Positions 48,415 to 59,456 of a stretch of DNA of 64,000 nt are shown here, piece by piece. Made by a program: the position numbers and the translations under genes. The notes beneath the pieces were generated by a model. That model saw nothing but the letters and a program-made list of their open reading frames with translations. It was not told the origin of the DNA and did not search any database. Each line of letters begins with the position of its first letter. The stretch's first letter is position 1. The DNA lies in contig NC_133538.1 in the NCBI RefSeq assembly GCF_048544455.1, forward strand, positions 37,449,469-37,513,468. The letters run 5' to 3'. Origin of the DNA: Silene latifolia (taxonomy: Eukaryota; Streptophyta; Magnoliopsida; Caryophyllales; Caryophyllaceae).

Positions 48415-49836
48415 CTAGTCGCCTTCAGGGTAGCGGTAGTAAGACGGATGTGGCCACCCAGTTGGTGGCAACCATCCGGAACGGGCGTAGTGGTCGTACA
48501 CAAGGAACCCGGCTAAAGCCTGGTTCAGCTCCATCTCAGCTGTACGCCTGCACATATCAGGTAAAAGGTAATCCCACCACCCCTGATCCATGACCAGTAG
48601 AGGCTCAAAAGGAGGGGGGCAAATAAAGTGAGTCGGGTACACCGGCTGAGGTCCAGTCTCGGTCTCAGAAGTAGAGGGTGCGGTGCATGGAGAAGCACGA
48701 GGTGAGGCGCGTAGTGCCCTAGAAGGCTGCCTAGAGCGAGAAGTGGACTTCTTGGGCAGCGAGTAAGGAAGGTGGTAGACGGGAAAAGGAGGTCGGGCTG
48801 CTCTATTCCTAACATGAGACATAGGAATAAGAGACGGGAGAGTGTCACAAGTTAAAGGGACTGACAAGTACGTGGAGATATTCCACGTAAAATCATCAGT
48901 CAACCAGTGTAGATGCTTCATGCATGACACAGAAAGTGGACACAAACTATTAAGGTCTGGCTCCGCGTGTCCGATGGGCGTCATGCCCCGGACAAAATCA
49001 AGGAAGAGACGGTGGGCAATATGTATAACTAACCCCCCGTAGTGAATGGAGAACAAGGCTCCGATCGTGACATTAGTAAATTGCTGAGCAATTAAATAAG
49101 CAATATTAAGAACATATTGAGGTCCAGTATGAATGTTCAAATAACCAGCTAGAATGGACAACTCTTCAGGATTCACATTATTGGACTCTTTCCTTGCAAA
49201 AAGTGTACCGCCTATAAGGTGTAGCCAGACGCGGATAGGTGGATGATTAACAAATTTACCCCGCTTTCTACCCTCAAAAGGGCCAGGAATGGCGGCCCAC
49301 ATGGGCTCAACTAACTTCCGAGGGGCCTTGTATGGTCCCTCACTGTGTATGCCTAGGTGAGCGCCGAACTCAGCTAAAGTCATGCGAAAATCTTGATTTA
49401 ACAGACGAAAATGGACGCAATCAGAATTTGCGTCCTCGTCATAGTCCCCAGCATAAATTTTAAAGCTGCTAAAAAATTCAAGGGTGAGTGTCTGGTAAGT
49501 GTATTCCCTAATACTTACCAAACTAGACATACCCGTTCCATTCAAAATTTCAAAAACGGGTTCATAAATTCCAAAAGACATTAGACCGTCACGGTCTAAA
49601 AAATGGGTTGGAACTAAAGGATGTTCCGAGAGAGCACTAAACCGGTTCCTTTGCGCTACAGATGAGAAAATTACCTCGGGGTAATCGCGAAGGCCTTCAA
49701 TAGGCAGAACAAGAGTATACGGGATAAGTGCGGTACCCGTTTGAGTTGGCAACAAGCGGCTGCCGTGGCTACTGCTCGAAGTTGCGGCGCCGTCTCGCGT
49801 CGTGACGATTATCCTGCAGTCCGTCTTCTCTTTCCT
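48415..49836 (-). CDS. Element C Athila ORF-1 / env-like protein
   Basis: The frame is open from 49836 to 48415 and gives about 470 residues. It resembles the Athila ORF-1 family: the segment FRLLNQDFRMTLAEFGAHLG corresponds to the FQLGG...SLEEFGRHFG part of the A protein. It lies downstream of integrase, as in A. No ATG is found near the start, so the true start may be lost or reached by splicing; the first codons of the conserved part lie near 49755. The C-terminal third is rich in Ser, Arg and Pro. No clear membrane segment is seen. The open frame contrasts with the broken pol of the same element. Confidence 0.75.
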   Translation of the reverse strand, partial: RKEKTDCRIIVTTRDGAATSSSSHGSRLLPTQTGTALIPYTLVLPIEGLRDYPEVIFSSVAQRNRFSALSEHPLVPTHFLDRDGLMSFGIYEPVFEILNGTGMSSLVSIREYTYQTLTLEFFSSFKIYAGDYDEDANSDCVHFRLLNQDFRMTLAEFGAHLGIHSEGPYKAPRKLVEPMWAAIPGPFEGRKRGKFVNHPPIRVWLHLIGGTLFARKESNNVNPEELSILAGYLNIHTGPQYVLNIAYLIAQQFTNVTIGALFSIHYGGLVIHIAHRLFLDFVRGMTPIGHAEPDLNSLCPLSVSCMKHLHWLTDDFTWNISTYLSVPLTCDTLPSLIPMSHVRNRAARPPFPVYHLPYSLPKKSTSRSRQPSRALRASPRASPCTAPSTSETETGPQPVYPTHFICPPPFEPLLVMDQGWWDYLLPDMCRRTAEMELNQALAGFLVYDHYARSGWLPPTGWPHPSYYRYPEGD

Positions 49837-50071
49837 TCAATTCTTTAACTAGCACACAAATAAACAACAAATTAGCATGTTAATAAATAACATATAATCC
49901 CCCAACTCGACAAAATTCCTAACCCTAATTTCGAAAATAGCTAATTGAGACATCAAAAGAGTAGATTAAGCATGAAAGACACGGTTTGGACACTAAAATT
50001 AAAAACCCCCAAATTGAAACCCTAATTTTTCGAACCAAATTGATTAAGAACGAAGTTATAAACATTGAAAC

Positions 50072-50983
50072 TGTTGTGCGGAAGCGTGAATATCCCGTGT
50101 TGGGCCTCTGCTGCATATATGTCCACAACCCATAATAGTACGATATTGTCCGCTTTGGGCCAAGCCCTCACGGATTTACTCTTGGGCTCCTTCCCAAAAG
50201 GCCTCGTACTATTATATTTAGTAGATACTTATAAAGATGAGCTTTCATCTTTATTCTACCGATGTGGGACAAGGGTTTGCACCCTAACAATCCTCCCCTC
50301 AAACCAAGGACCATCATCTTGACTCAGACCTTGACCTCCATGGAGAACTCCCCACACCATGCAGCCCCATCACCTAGACACCCGCATCACCAAGTCTTGA
50401 TAACCTCCCCTTAAACGACACACCATGTGTCTCACGGGGCTTGTGCTACACTTGCGTACCAAACTCCTCTGCATCCAATATACCCTGGACTGGGTCCGAA
50501 TCCACCGCCTCAGCACGTCACACCGACCGCCTTTTTTTGGACTTACCATGGACCGCTTTTGTTGCCTCCATTAAGTCTCAGCCCACCTCGCCGGGTCGCT
50601 GACGATCTTCTCTTGGACGGCCTGTCGTCTCATCACCGTGAGACCATGTCGCTTCTCGCGAACATATTAGCTCTCCCTCGAGCTATAGGAGTTCCACGTC
50701 TTAAAGTGTACATCCACCTTCAAGTCTTGGCCTGATGAATCTCTGTGTCTAGCCCAAGTAGAACCTTGGGCTCTGATACCACTTGTTGTGCGGAAGCGCC
50801 TCTGCTGCATCTGTGTCCACTGACCATAATAGTACGATATTGTCCGCTTTGGGCCAAGCCCTCACGGATTTACTCTTGGGCTCCTTCCCAAAAGGCCTCA
50901 TACTATTATATTTAGTAGATACTTATAAAGATGATCTTCCATCTTTATTCTACCGATGTGGGACATGAGTTTGCACCCTAACA
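50072..50983 (-). mobile_element. TRIM: terminal-repeat retrotransposon in miniature
   Basis: Direct repeats at 50072-50289 (218 bp) and 50784-50983 (200 bp), TGTTGTGCGG...CCCTAACA, flank 494 bp. On the minus strand, next to the right repeat, lies AGTGGTATCAGAGC (a tRNA-Met-type PBS, near 50770-50783). Beside the left repeat lies a purine tract GGGGAGGATTG (50290-50300). The TSD GAAAC is perfect (50067-50071 and 50984-50988). No protein is encoded, so it depends on enzymes of another element. It lies in the pol-env spacer of C. Confidence 0.92.
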
Positions 50984-51180
50984 GAAACAAAAGAGGAAAA
51001 GCGATTAGATAAGGTTAAACTTACTTGTGTGAAGTATAAAGACGGAAAATAGGAGGAAATTTCACCAAAAAACAAGCAAGAAAAATGAAAAATAGAGGAG
51101 GAGGATGACGGTTTGTTAGTCGCTGCTTGCTTTCTCTAAAATATGTTCTTTTGTTTTTTGGTGAAAATGAATGAAGGATT

Positions 51181-51335
51181 ACGATCGACCGCTGAATTTA
51201 GTTGATCAACTTTTTCAACATTCCTACCATTTAAAATTGGTCGATCGACAGCTTCATTTGGTCAATCGACTTTTTCAACAATTCTGCTTTTTAAATTTAG
51301 TCGATCGACTAAAAATTCAGTCGATCGACTTTTTT
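51181..51335. promoter_or_regulatory. Second palindrome cluster in element C, pol-env spacer
   Basis: Units include AGTCGATCGACT (twice), GGTCGATCGACA, GGTCAATCGACT and AGTTGATCAACT, with TTTTTCAACA-type linkers. It is the same core as in the C LTR and sits between pol and the env-like gene, as in A. Confidence 0.72.
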
Positions 51336-51618
51336 CACGTTATGCATGCAGCGTGTTTCCTCCTTTTCGTGCGTAATAGTCGTAAATTTGAACTGCCTTG
51401 GAATAATACCAGAAAAATCCACACATAATTTCTAACAAAAGGCAGAATACGTACGCAAGTATTTCAAAAGCACATGGTGACAAAACCTTAAACTAAAAAG
51501 CAATTAAAGCACACACATACGAATTAAAGAGTTTATAAACTAAATTACAAAATGTATACAATCCGGGTTGCCTCTCGGTCAGCGCTGGTTTTTAAGGTCC
51601 CGTTCGACCCTTGTTACC

Positions 51619-54600
51619 TCAATTCTCAGGCTCAGAAATAGGGTCGAAGTATAGCAACTCGACCACTCCAACAAAGTCATTGGTCCCATAGTAATGATTT
51701 ACTTGGTGACCATTTACCTTAAACCTGGCTCCCGCAGAGTTTTCTAGCTCAACTAACCCAAATTTGGAAACAAACGTCATCGTATAAGGGCCACTCCACC
51801 TGGACTTTAGCTTACCAGGGAATATACGGAGTCGGGCATTGAACAGTAGCACCTTCTCCCCAACTTGAAACTCGCGAGATATGATTCGCTTGTCATGCCA
51901 TCTCTTGGTCTTCTCCTTATAGATACGGGCACTGTCATAGGCATTCAACCTAAATTCCTCTAGCTCATATAACTGCAACAAACGTTTCTTACCACACAGT
52001 TTAGAATCAAAATTAAGTTCACAAATTGCCCACCATGCTTTATGCTCTAACTCCACAGGCAAATGACAAGACTTACCATAGACTAAATGATATGGCGATG
52101 CACCAATCGGTGTCTTAAATGTAGTCCTATATGCCCATAAAGTATCATACAATTTCATGCTCCAATCTTTTCGTGATTTAGACACAACTTTAGCTAAATT
52201 TTTTTTAAGTCCCCGATTAGAAACTTCTACCTGACCACTAATTTGAGGATGATACCCCAAACCTCTACGATGTTCTACACCATATTTGGACAGAAGAGCA
52301 GTAAGTTATTTTTCTTTAAAATGCATACCTCCATCACTGATGACAACTCGAGGGACACCGAAGTGAGGGAAGATTACCTTTTTGAAAATTTGGATAATAG
52401 TCTTTGCATCACAATGGACCAAAGCAACGACCTCTACCCACTTGGACATGTAATCAACAACTACTAGAATATACATGTTGCCTTTACTAGACGGGAATGG
52501 TCCTTGGTAGTCGATGCCCCAGACATCGAAAACTCCAACCTCTAAAATGACAACTTGAGGCATCTCCTGTCTTCTTGAAATATTTTTCGTCCGCTGACAT
52601 GCATCACAAGCTACAACAAAATATTTAGCATCTTTAAGCATGGATGGCCAATAAAAACCAGATTGAAGTACCCTAGCCACGGTCCTAGAAGGACCGTGGT
52701 GACCGCCATAGGAGGAAGAATGGCATGCCTCTAGGATATCTTTAGTCTCCCACTGCGGTATACACCGTCTGTAAAGACCGTCAACACATTCCTTAAACAA
52801 ATAAGGATCATCCCAGAAGTACTCCTTCACGTCATGAAGGAACCGCTTTCTCTGCTGATATGACAAGTCAGGAGGCAATAAATCACCTACAATAAAATTA
52901 TTATAATCAGTATACCAAGGAGTTTCAGTATTAGAAATAGTCAACAAAATATCATCAGGGAAAGAGTCATCGATAAGTAAAGAATCTCCCCCTTCTTGCA
53001 ATGGTAGGCATGATAAATGATCAGCTACCAAATTCTCAGCGCCTTTCTTGTCTTTAATTTCCAAATCAAACTCCTGAAGAAGGAGTATCCATCTTAATAG
53101 GTACCTCAGCGCTGCATGGTTAGAAAATACAGTAACTTTCGAACCTAATAAGTAAGACCTAAATTTCTCCAACGCGTATACCATGGCTAACAGCTTCTTC
53201 TCTGTAGTTGCATATTTCACCTGGGCCTCATCCAAAGTTCGGCTCGCATAGTATATAACACTTAAAGCTTTTTATTTCTACTGGCCTAGCACCGCGCCAA
53301 CTGCATAACCACTAGTATCGCACATAATCTCAAAAGGCAGCTCCCAGTCTGGAGGCTGAATGATCGGTGCTGTAATCAAAGCCTGCTTCAACCTGTTAAA
53401 AGCTGTAAGACATTCATCAGTAAAATTAAATGGAGCATCCTTAAGTAACAATTGTGTAAGTAGTTTAGCAATTTTATAAAAGTCCTTAATGAACCAGCGG
53501 TAAAAGCCAGCATGACCAAGGAAACTCCTAACTCCTTTAACATTAACAGGAGGAGGAAATTGCTCAATCACTTGCACCTTTGCTTTATCAACCTAGATAC
53601 CCTTATCAGATACTAAGTGCCCAAGGACAATGCCCTCGTTAACCATAAAATGGCACTTCTCCCAATCCAGCACTAAATTAACCTCAATACATCACTGCAA
53701 AACTTTCTCAAGGTTAGTCAAACAATCATCAAAATCATTACCATATACGCTAAAATCATCCATGAATACCTCCATAATTGACTCTAAATACTCAGAAAAT
53801 ATCCCCATCATGCACCTCTGAAAGGTAGCTGGGGCATTACACAATCCAAATGGCATTCTGCGATAAGCAAAAACACCATGCGGGCAAGTAAAAGTAGTCT
53901 TTTCCTGATCGTCAGGATGGATTGGGATCTGAAAGAAACCTGAATATATATCTAAATAACAGAAAAATTTATGTAAGGCTAATCTCTCTACCATCTGATC
54001 AATAAAAGGAAGGGGTCGGGAAAGTGATCTTTCTTGGTGGCGGCATTTAACTGTCTATAATCAATGCACATCCGCCAACCCGTTACTACTCTAGTTGGTA
54101 TTAATTCATTTTTCTCATTTTTCACTACTGTAGTCCCTCCTTTCTTTGGAACTACCTGAATCGGACTTACCCACTTGGAGTTGCCAACGGTGTAGATAAT
54201 ACATGGATCAAGTAGCTTCATCACTTCTGCCATAACCACATCCTGCATCTTCGGATTCAACTTTCGCTGACCCTGCTAGCAAGGCTTGTGTCCTCCCTCT
54301 AGCTCAATTCTATGTATACAAATGTCAGTACTGATGCCCTTAAGGTCAGCCAAACTGTATCCTAAAGCTTTCCTGTTTTTCTTAAGAACGACCAACATAG
54401 CAGAAAGTTGGTTATCATCAAGTTTAGCATTAACAATAACAGGATATTGCTCGGAGTCATCTAAGAACTCATATTTAAAGTGAGAAGGAAGAGGTTTACG
54501 CTCTGGCATCTTTACCTCAGCATCACAAGAGGTTTCCATAACAGCATTCATCGTCCTATAATCAACCTGTACATCCTCTTCAAAATCATCAAGAGTTATC

Positions 54601-54926
54601 AAAGCTTCTAACGGGTCCCCAAGAAGGGATCCCGTCCAATAATCAAACATAGATTCATCTACAATGTCTATAGCATAACATGTATCATCTATCATAGGCT
54701 TAGCCAGCGTGCTAGCCAAATTAAATGTCACCTTATCATCCCCTACCTCGAGAGTCAAACATCCCTGTTTGACATCAATAATAGCCCCTGCTGTATGCAA
54801 AAATGGCTTACCCAAGATCATAGGAATCTGAGCATCTTCAGCCATATCTAACACAATAAAATCAACAGGTATGAAAAATTTACCTATCTTAACAGGGACA
54901 TCTTCTAACACACTTTGAGTGGTTTC
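51619..54926 (-). pseudogene. Element C pol: protease (partial), RT, RNase H, integrase (broken)
   Basis: From the 3' side of the locus, the order on the minus strand is the end of the protease (ILGKPFLHT, 54911-54276), RT (54260-53692, [23 protein letters not shown] and FMDD), RNase H (53577-53100, MCDTSGYAVG), integrase zinc domain and DDE core (52750-52310, [15 protein letters not shown]) and integrase C-terminus (52260-51619). Frames change near 54000, 53690, 53270 and 52300. RNase H lacks about ten residues after AALRYLL, and its TDH motif reads SNH. Integrase has Gly for the usual Arg after ISD. The enzymes cannot be made in active form. Confidence 0.88.
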
Positions 54927-55121
54927 CTATGTTTATAAGTGAACCTCTATACTAGAATATACTCATTAGTGAAGGATATAATGGCTTAATTCTATACACT
55001 AGTGGATTTACACAAAACGAATTAATATTTTTTAGTGACTACATTTTATACACGATAAAATGTGCATAGCATAGACACTATAATACTATTGCCCGTACAT
55101 CGTACGGGCATTAAATCTAGT
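54927..55121 (+). mobile_element. Helitron 3' terminus (5' end not fixed)
   Basis: A perfect 8-bp hairpin GCCCGTAC / GTACGGGC with loop ATC (55091-55109) lies seven bases ahead of CTAG (55117-55120), followed by T. This matches the Helitron 3' end: hairpin, then CTRR before a T. The upstream AT-rich stretch from 54927 may be its body. No clear 5' TC end was found. Confidence 0.65.
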
Positions 55122-55140
55122 ATATGAGTTTGTGCATAGC

Positions 55141-55142
<2 letters not shown>

Positions 55143-55224
<82 letters not shown>
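55143..55224. repeat. (AG)n microsatellite at the left end of E3
   Basis: About 82 bp of AG repeat touch the E terminus GGCGGGATCTCGTG. In E orientation it equals the (CT)n next to the right ends of E0, E1 and E2. Confidence 0.97.
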
Positions 55225-55227
<3 letters not shown>

Positions 55228-55742
55228 GGATCTCGTGAGTTTGGTTCTTATGATGAGTCATGAGTTTGTGCTCACAAATTTAGACCATTACATTAAACCA
55301 AGATCAATGATCTAGATTTTATCTCACCTACGACATCTAAAAACAACTTCGCTCCCGAAATAGACACTGACTCTTTCCCTCTCTCTAACTTTCAATCTCG
55401 TACTTCTCAACAAGAAAACCCCAAATTTTCAAGTCACAAACTTTAAATATTCTGCAAATTAATCAACATAGAACAATCATGGATCAAGTTAAGTCTTTGA
55501 AATCTCCCTAAATCGATTCTATTACCGTTTTCGAAGTTAAAAAATGATGCCTTTATCGATCATCCAATTATAAATTAGGTTTGCAACCTTTATTGGTTTC
55601 TCTTCGTCCCTTCAATATCGCTTCTGTATTTATTTACTCTGTGCCTTTCAGTTTACTCCATTGAGCCTTGCTTTGGACCATGACTTGGCTCGATAGTCGG
55701 TGTTGAGGTTGTGATCGACGATGTGAGACAAGGGTCAGTAGT
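55225..55742. mobile_element. E3: left terminus and part of an E-family element
   Basis: The terminus GCGGGATCTCGTGAGTTTGG then ATGAGTCATGAGTTTGTGCT is that of E1 and E2. The rest is AT-rich DNA with no recognised gene. It ends at the left LTR fragment of copia element D; the other terminus is absent. Confidence 0.65.
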
Positions 55743-55783
55743 GATCGGTATAATGTGAGTAGGAGAGTACAGAGGGTACGCTC
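55743..55783 (+). repeat. Fragment of the left LTR of copia element D
   Basis: ATCGGTATAATGTGAGTAGG and the following GAGAGTAC...GGTACGCTC match 63417-63454 in the right LTR, where the sequence runs on without a break into what is here at 58234. About 80 bases of LTR start are missing. Confidence 0.78.
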
Positions 55784-56645
55784 TAGAGCTGATTATATGG
55801 CCAAGGCCCGCTAGCCCGACCCAGTCCAGCCCGATTTCCCCGGGCTTGGGCCTCGATTTTAGGCCCAAAAAGCCCACGACCCGAAGCCCATGGCCCAATT
55901 CAATATAATAGGGCCGGGTTTGGGCCGCCTTTTCGGCCCGAATTTTGGCCCGGCCCGGCCCGAACATATTCAAAATTTACGAATATGTACAATTTATGAA
56001 TGTTAACAAGCATTTAGTAAAATAATTAACCAATTATTTGTTGTGTTGTAAATAAGCCGTAGTCACTTGTTTACATGTATTAGTTTGATAAGGCTTAGTA
56101 TTTTCCTTTACCAGTATTTATATGATAAAAAATGAGCTAATGATTTTGTATCACACTAGTGCCGATAAAGTGTTTACCATTATCGGCGTGCTAAGTCAAT
56201 GTTTTTCAGCCTAAAGAACAACAAATATCAAATCAATTACAACACTACAACAACATACATGAGTGAGCACCGCACTAAAATATATTATTACACTACTAAA
56301 AATTGTGCATTTAGTTTGTACGAGTCACCTCAAGAAGTAGGTTCATAAAAGCTACACTAAGTTATTACTTCTTAATTGACAATACTCGAAAAAATCACAT
56401 AATTCTATCCAAAAATTTTGATAACAAATACACAAAGTATCTAACTTCATAATGGAGATTTCTAAACTTATTTCAAGAGGAAAAATATTTAGCCCGAATT
56501 GGCCCGAATCAGCCCGAAGCCCGCATGGGCCGGGTTAGGGCCAATAAAATAGGCCCGCACTTGTAGCTCGACTCGCACAATTGGGCTTAATTTAATACTT
56601 AGGCCCGACCCAAACCCGGCCTGGCCCGGCCCATGATCACCTCTA
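55784..56645. mobile_element. hAT-type non-autonomous element with GGCCCG-rich ends
   Basis: It starts TAGAGCTGATTATATGGCC and ends GGCCCATGATCACCTCTA, terminal inverted repeats with mismatches. Flanks are GTACGCTC (55776-55783) and GTACGCTA (56646-56653), an 8-bp duplication with one difference. Both subterminal regions hold many GGCCCG motifs in opposite orientation. No transposase is present. Confidence 0.82.
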
Positions 56646-56649
56646 GTAC

Positions 56650-58233
56650 GCTATGTGCACATTAATGGGACAGGGTTATCGCTCGGTATGATGAGCGGGG
56701 ATTTGGTGGGTACGGCCTGCGTCCCCCACCGCGGGCTGGGTCCAAAGGACGATCGGTGACGGAGATTGAGGAGTGGGTGTGCTTGTGTGTGTGACCGTTT
56801 GAGATGTGTTGTTTGTTGTGTTGTTGGTTATATGAATTGTGTGATTAGTACTGACCCCGTTTAAATGTTTTAAAAACTGTGGTGTTCCATTCGGGGGTGG
56901 TGAGCAGTTATTGAGCAGGTATGATATGACGCGTATGGGATAGCTGGGATGAGTCATCATGTGGCAGTTAGAAGTCTTCCGCTGTGTCAGACGATATTTT
57001 ATAGCTTTGATAGTTTTAGCAGTAGACCGTCTTAGAATCTTGTAATTCAGTTTACAGTTTTGGTTTTGATCATGTAATCACTTTAAACTATATTGTTATT
57101 TAAATTATGTTTCTTCATTGTCATTTGATTGTCATTGCCTCGGGTAACCGAGATGGTAGCACTTCCATGCCTTAAGTGGTCCTGGTAAGGCACTTGGAGT
57201 ATGGGGGTGTTACAAAATGGTATTAGAGCAACGATCCTGAAACCTGTAACCAATGAATCTAATGAATATAGGGAGTCAATTAAAATGAACCCGGGGTAAA
57301 GGTTGTAGGAGCTAATGCAAAGGCTTGGGAGACGTCCTAAAGTCGCGAACTCGCCCTACAATTTTGAACCGGTCACCATGGGATATGAGTTGGGATTGCT
57401 ACGTGTTTATCTTGTGAATTGTTTATCTTTGTAGCAAAGTGTGGTATGAATCGGTGGATGTATGTGCGTGGGGATTGGGGAATATGTAAGAAGGATGGTG
57501 ATGATGTGATTTTTGTTATGTTGTTGGTTGAAAGCATGTTGCATGATGGTTGGTTTACATGTTGGTTGGAATCGTTGGAAAAGTATGTGAGAATGATGAA
57601 TGATATGGTAGAAAAAGGAAGTAGTACATATATGATAATATGTGACGAATAATGATGTTGCAGGATGTATGATTTGTTTTCTTAATTTCGTTTGCATAAG
57701 TTTATATAAAAAGTTCATATAATTGTCTACTGTTGTATCATATGTGCTTATGAGATAAAGAATGTGTTTGAACTAGATGAATTGATTGGAAAAGATGAAG
57801 TGGCAATTACATGAGAATATGAATATATTTAGATGATGAAGTAGATTTATAATATTGTTGCGTTAGTAACATGGAAATAGGATTTGTGATGTATGAGAAT
57901 ATTTTGTGTTACGAAAAGTTATAAAATTAAAGCCTGCGGTTAGTACGTGATTGATAAGTTGAATGTTATATGAGCATGATAGATGTTAATGTCTGGCTTT
58001 TGAAGATAGTAACATGTGGTTAGGGGTACTGGTTTTAGCAGTAGACCGTCTGAGAATCTTGTAATTCAGTTTACAGTTTTGGTTTTGATCATGTAATCAC
58101 TTTAAACTATATTGTTATTTAAATTATGTTTCTTCATTGTCATTTGATTATCATTGCCTCGGGTAACCGAGATGGTAGCACTTCCATGCCTTAAGTGGTC
58201 CTGGTAAGGCACTTGGAGTATGGGGGTGTTACA
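56650..58233 (+). mobile_element. H2: deleted Tekay-type element, no coding region
   Basis: The left LTR is partial (56653-57214) and matches the distal part of the H LTR (ACTGACCCCGTTTA, GTGGTGTTCCATTCGG, GGGGGTGTTACA). A PBS-like TGGTATTAGAGC follows at 57218, then 0.8 kb without a gene; its start resembles the interior of element B. A partial right LTR copy (about 58031-58233) ends TGTTACA. It lies inside the left LTR of D. Confidence 0.8.
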
Positions 58234-58810
58234 CATATAATCGAATTTATCGAGTACATGGTTAAAGTGGATAAGGGACACTATTTGTAAGTGTTGTCGT
58301 AGTATATTACGTCCCCTATCGGGGTTATATACTCGGGGTCAAAGTATATTCTATACTTAGTGAAATTCGAGAAACAAAAAATGCAAATTAATCAAATGCT
58401 TACGTCACCGATCGGGGATGCTAACTCCTATCGGGGTTGGATGGTTTCAACTTTCACGTGAGAAGCAATGTCAGACTTTGACAGTTGCCTTTTGATTTCA
58501 TTGGTCTCTTAACATTTTGTACTTATTTTTTCATATTTTGACACAAAACAAAGCAAAACAAAAATTCTTATTGTTCATTGTTCTTTGTTCTTGCCTTAAG
58601 ACAAAGGAATCGTCTTATCCTACAGAGATTTCGTGTAACCCAAAGGCAATAGGGTCGAAATACTCCAAGGAAAGTGTGTTCAACACGATTCGATTGGGTG
58701 TAATAAACCGTCTTATATTGTTTTCATTTCTGTTTTAGTGCCTTTGTTTGTATTAGTTACTTGTTAGTAATCTTTGTAATACAAAAAATACAACATTCTT
58801 TGAGTATTTT
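58234..58810 (+). repeat. Left LTR of copia element D, main part
   Basis: CATATAATCGAATTTATCG and the following sequence match 63453-64000 with scattered substitutions. The right LTR has an extra 107 bp near 63720-63826. Palindromes CCCCTATCGGGG-type lie at 58312-58438. The LTR end and PBS are not clear; gag starts about 10 bases later. Confidence 0.75.
58312..58438. promoter_or_regulatory. Palindromes, core CCCCGATCGGGG, in D left LTR
   Basis: Three units, GTCCCCTATCGGGGTT, CACCGATCGGGGAT and ACTCCTATCGGGGTT. The right LTR has a perfect CCCCGATCGGGG at 63617-63628, plus two relatives at 63522-63536 and 63636-63648. Confidence 0.6.
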
Positions 58811-58822
58811 CTGCATGTGGAA

Positions 58823-59456
58823 ATGAATTCAATCAAGGACATGCTTACCAAGTTTGGAAAGTTGGAGAAATTTGAGGGTGTCGATTTCCATCGTTGGCAA
58901 AAGAAGATGCACTTCCTTCTCACCGCTTTGAAGATTGTGTATGTGTTAAGTACTCCTATGCCGGAGATTGTAGGGGATGAAACTCTTGCGGAAATTCAAC
59001 GAAAGAGAAGCAAGTGGGAGAATGATGACTACATTTGTCGTGTTCACATCTTGAATGGTATGTCCGACTCTCTTTTTGACATTTATCAAAATGTTGAGTC
59101 CGCTAAAGATTTATGGGATCAACTTGAGTCTAAATATATGGATGAGGATGCTTCTAGTAAGAAGTTCCTTGTTGGAAATTACATGAATTATAAAATGGTT
59201 GATTCTAGACCGGTAATGGAACAATATAATGAATTGCTCCGGATTTTGGGACAATTTGCACAACATAAGATGGAGATGGATGAATCTATCTCGCTGTCTT
59301 GTATAATAGACAAATTGCCTCCCTCATGGAAGGATTTTAAACATATGCTAAAACACAAAAAAGGAAGAGTTGAGTCTTGTTCAACTTGGTAGCCACTTGT
59401 GCATAGAGGAATCTCTAAGGGCATAAGATGGTGGTAAAGGAAAAGGTAAGGATGTC
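58823..59456 (+). pseudogene. Element D gag, N-terminal part (broken)
   Basis: The first ATG is 58823; the frame is open a few codons upstream. It encodes a copia-type gag (UBN2-like): FEGVDFHRWQKKM near the start, the DLWDQLESKY segment and the LPPSWKDFKHML segment. After an A-run near 59360 the frame is lost, and a stop occurs at 59390. A second frame carries the expected continuation with one further stop near 59427, leading to the zinc-knuckle part. It would form the capsid. Confidence 0.83.

Larger units (their letters stand above)
45350..54926 (-). mobile_element. Element C: decayed Athila-type element, 5' end missing
   Basis: On the minus strand the order is protease, RT, RNase H, integrase, TRIM-bearing spacer, Athila ORF-1/env-like gene, 3' non-coding region, hairpin/PPT and LTR (45350-46669). 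Gag, PBS and the 5' LTR are absent: homology stops near 54926, within the protease. Pol has many frameshifts and stops. It is older than element A. Confidence 0.88.

Noticed and set aside
57419..57652. 77-residue frame in the H2 interior
   Set aside because: No family recognised; the H2 interior is otherwise non-coding and the frame is short.
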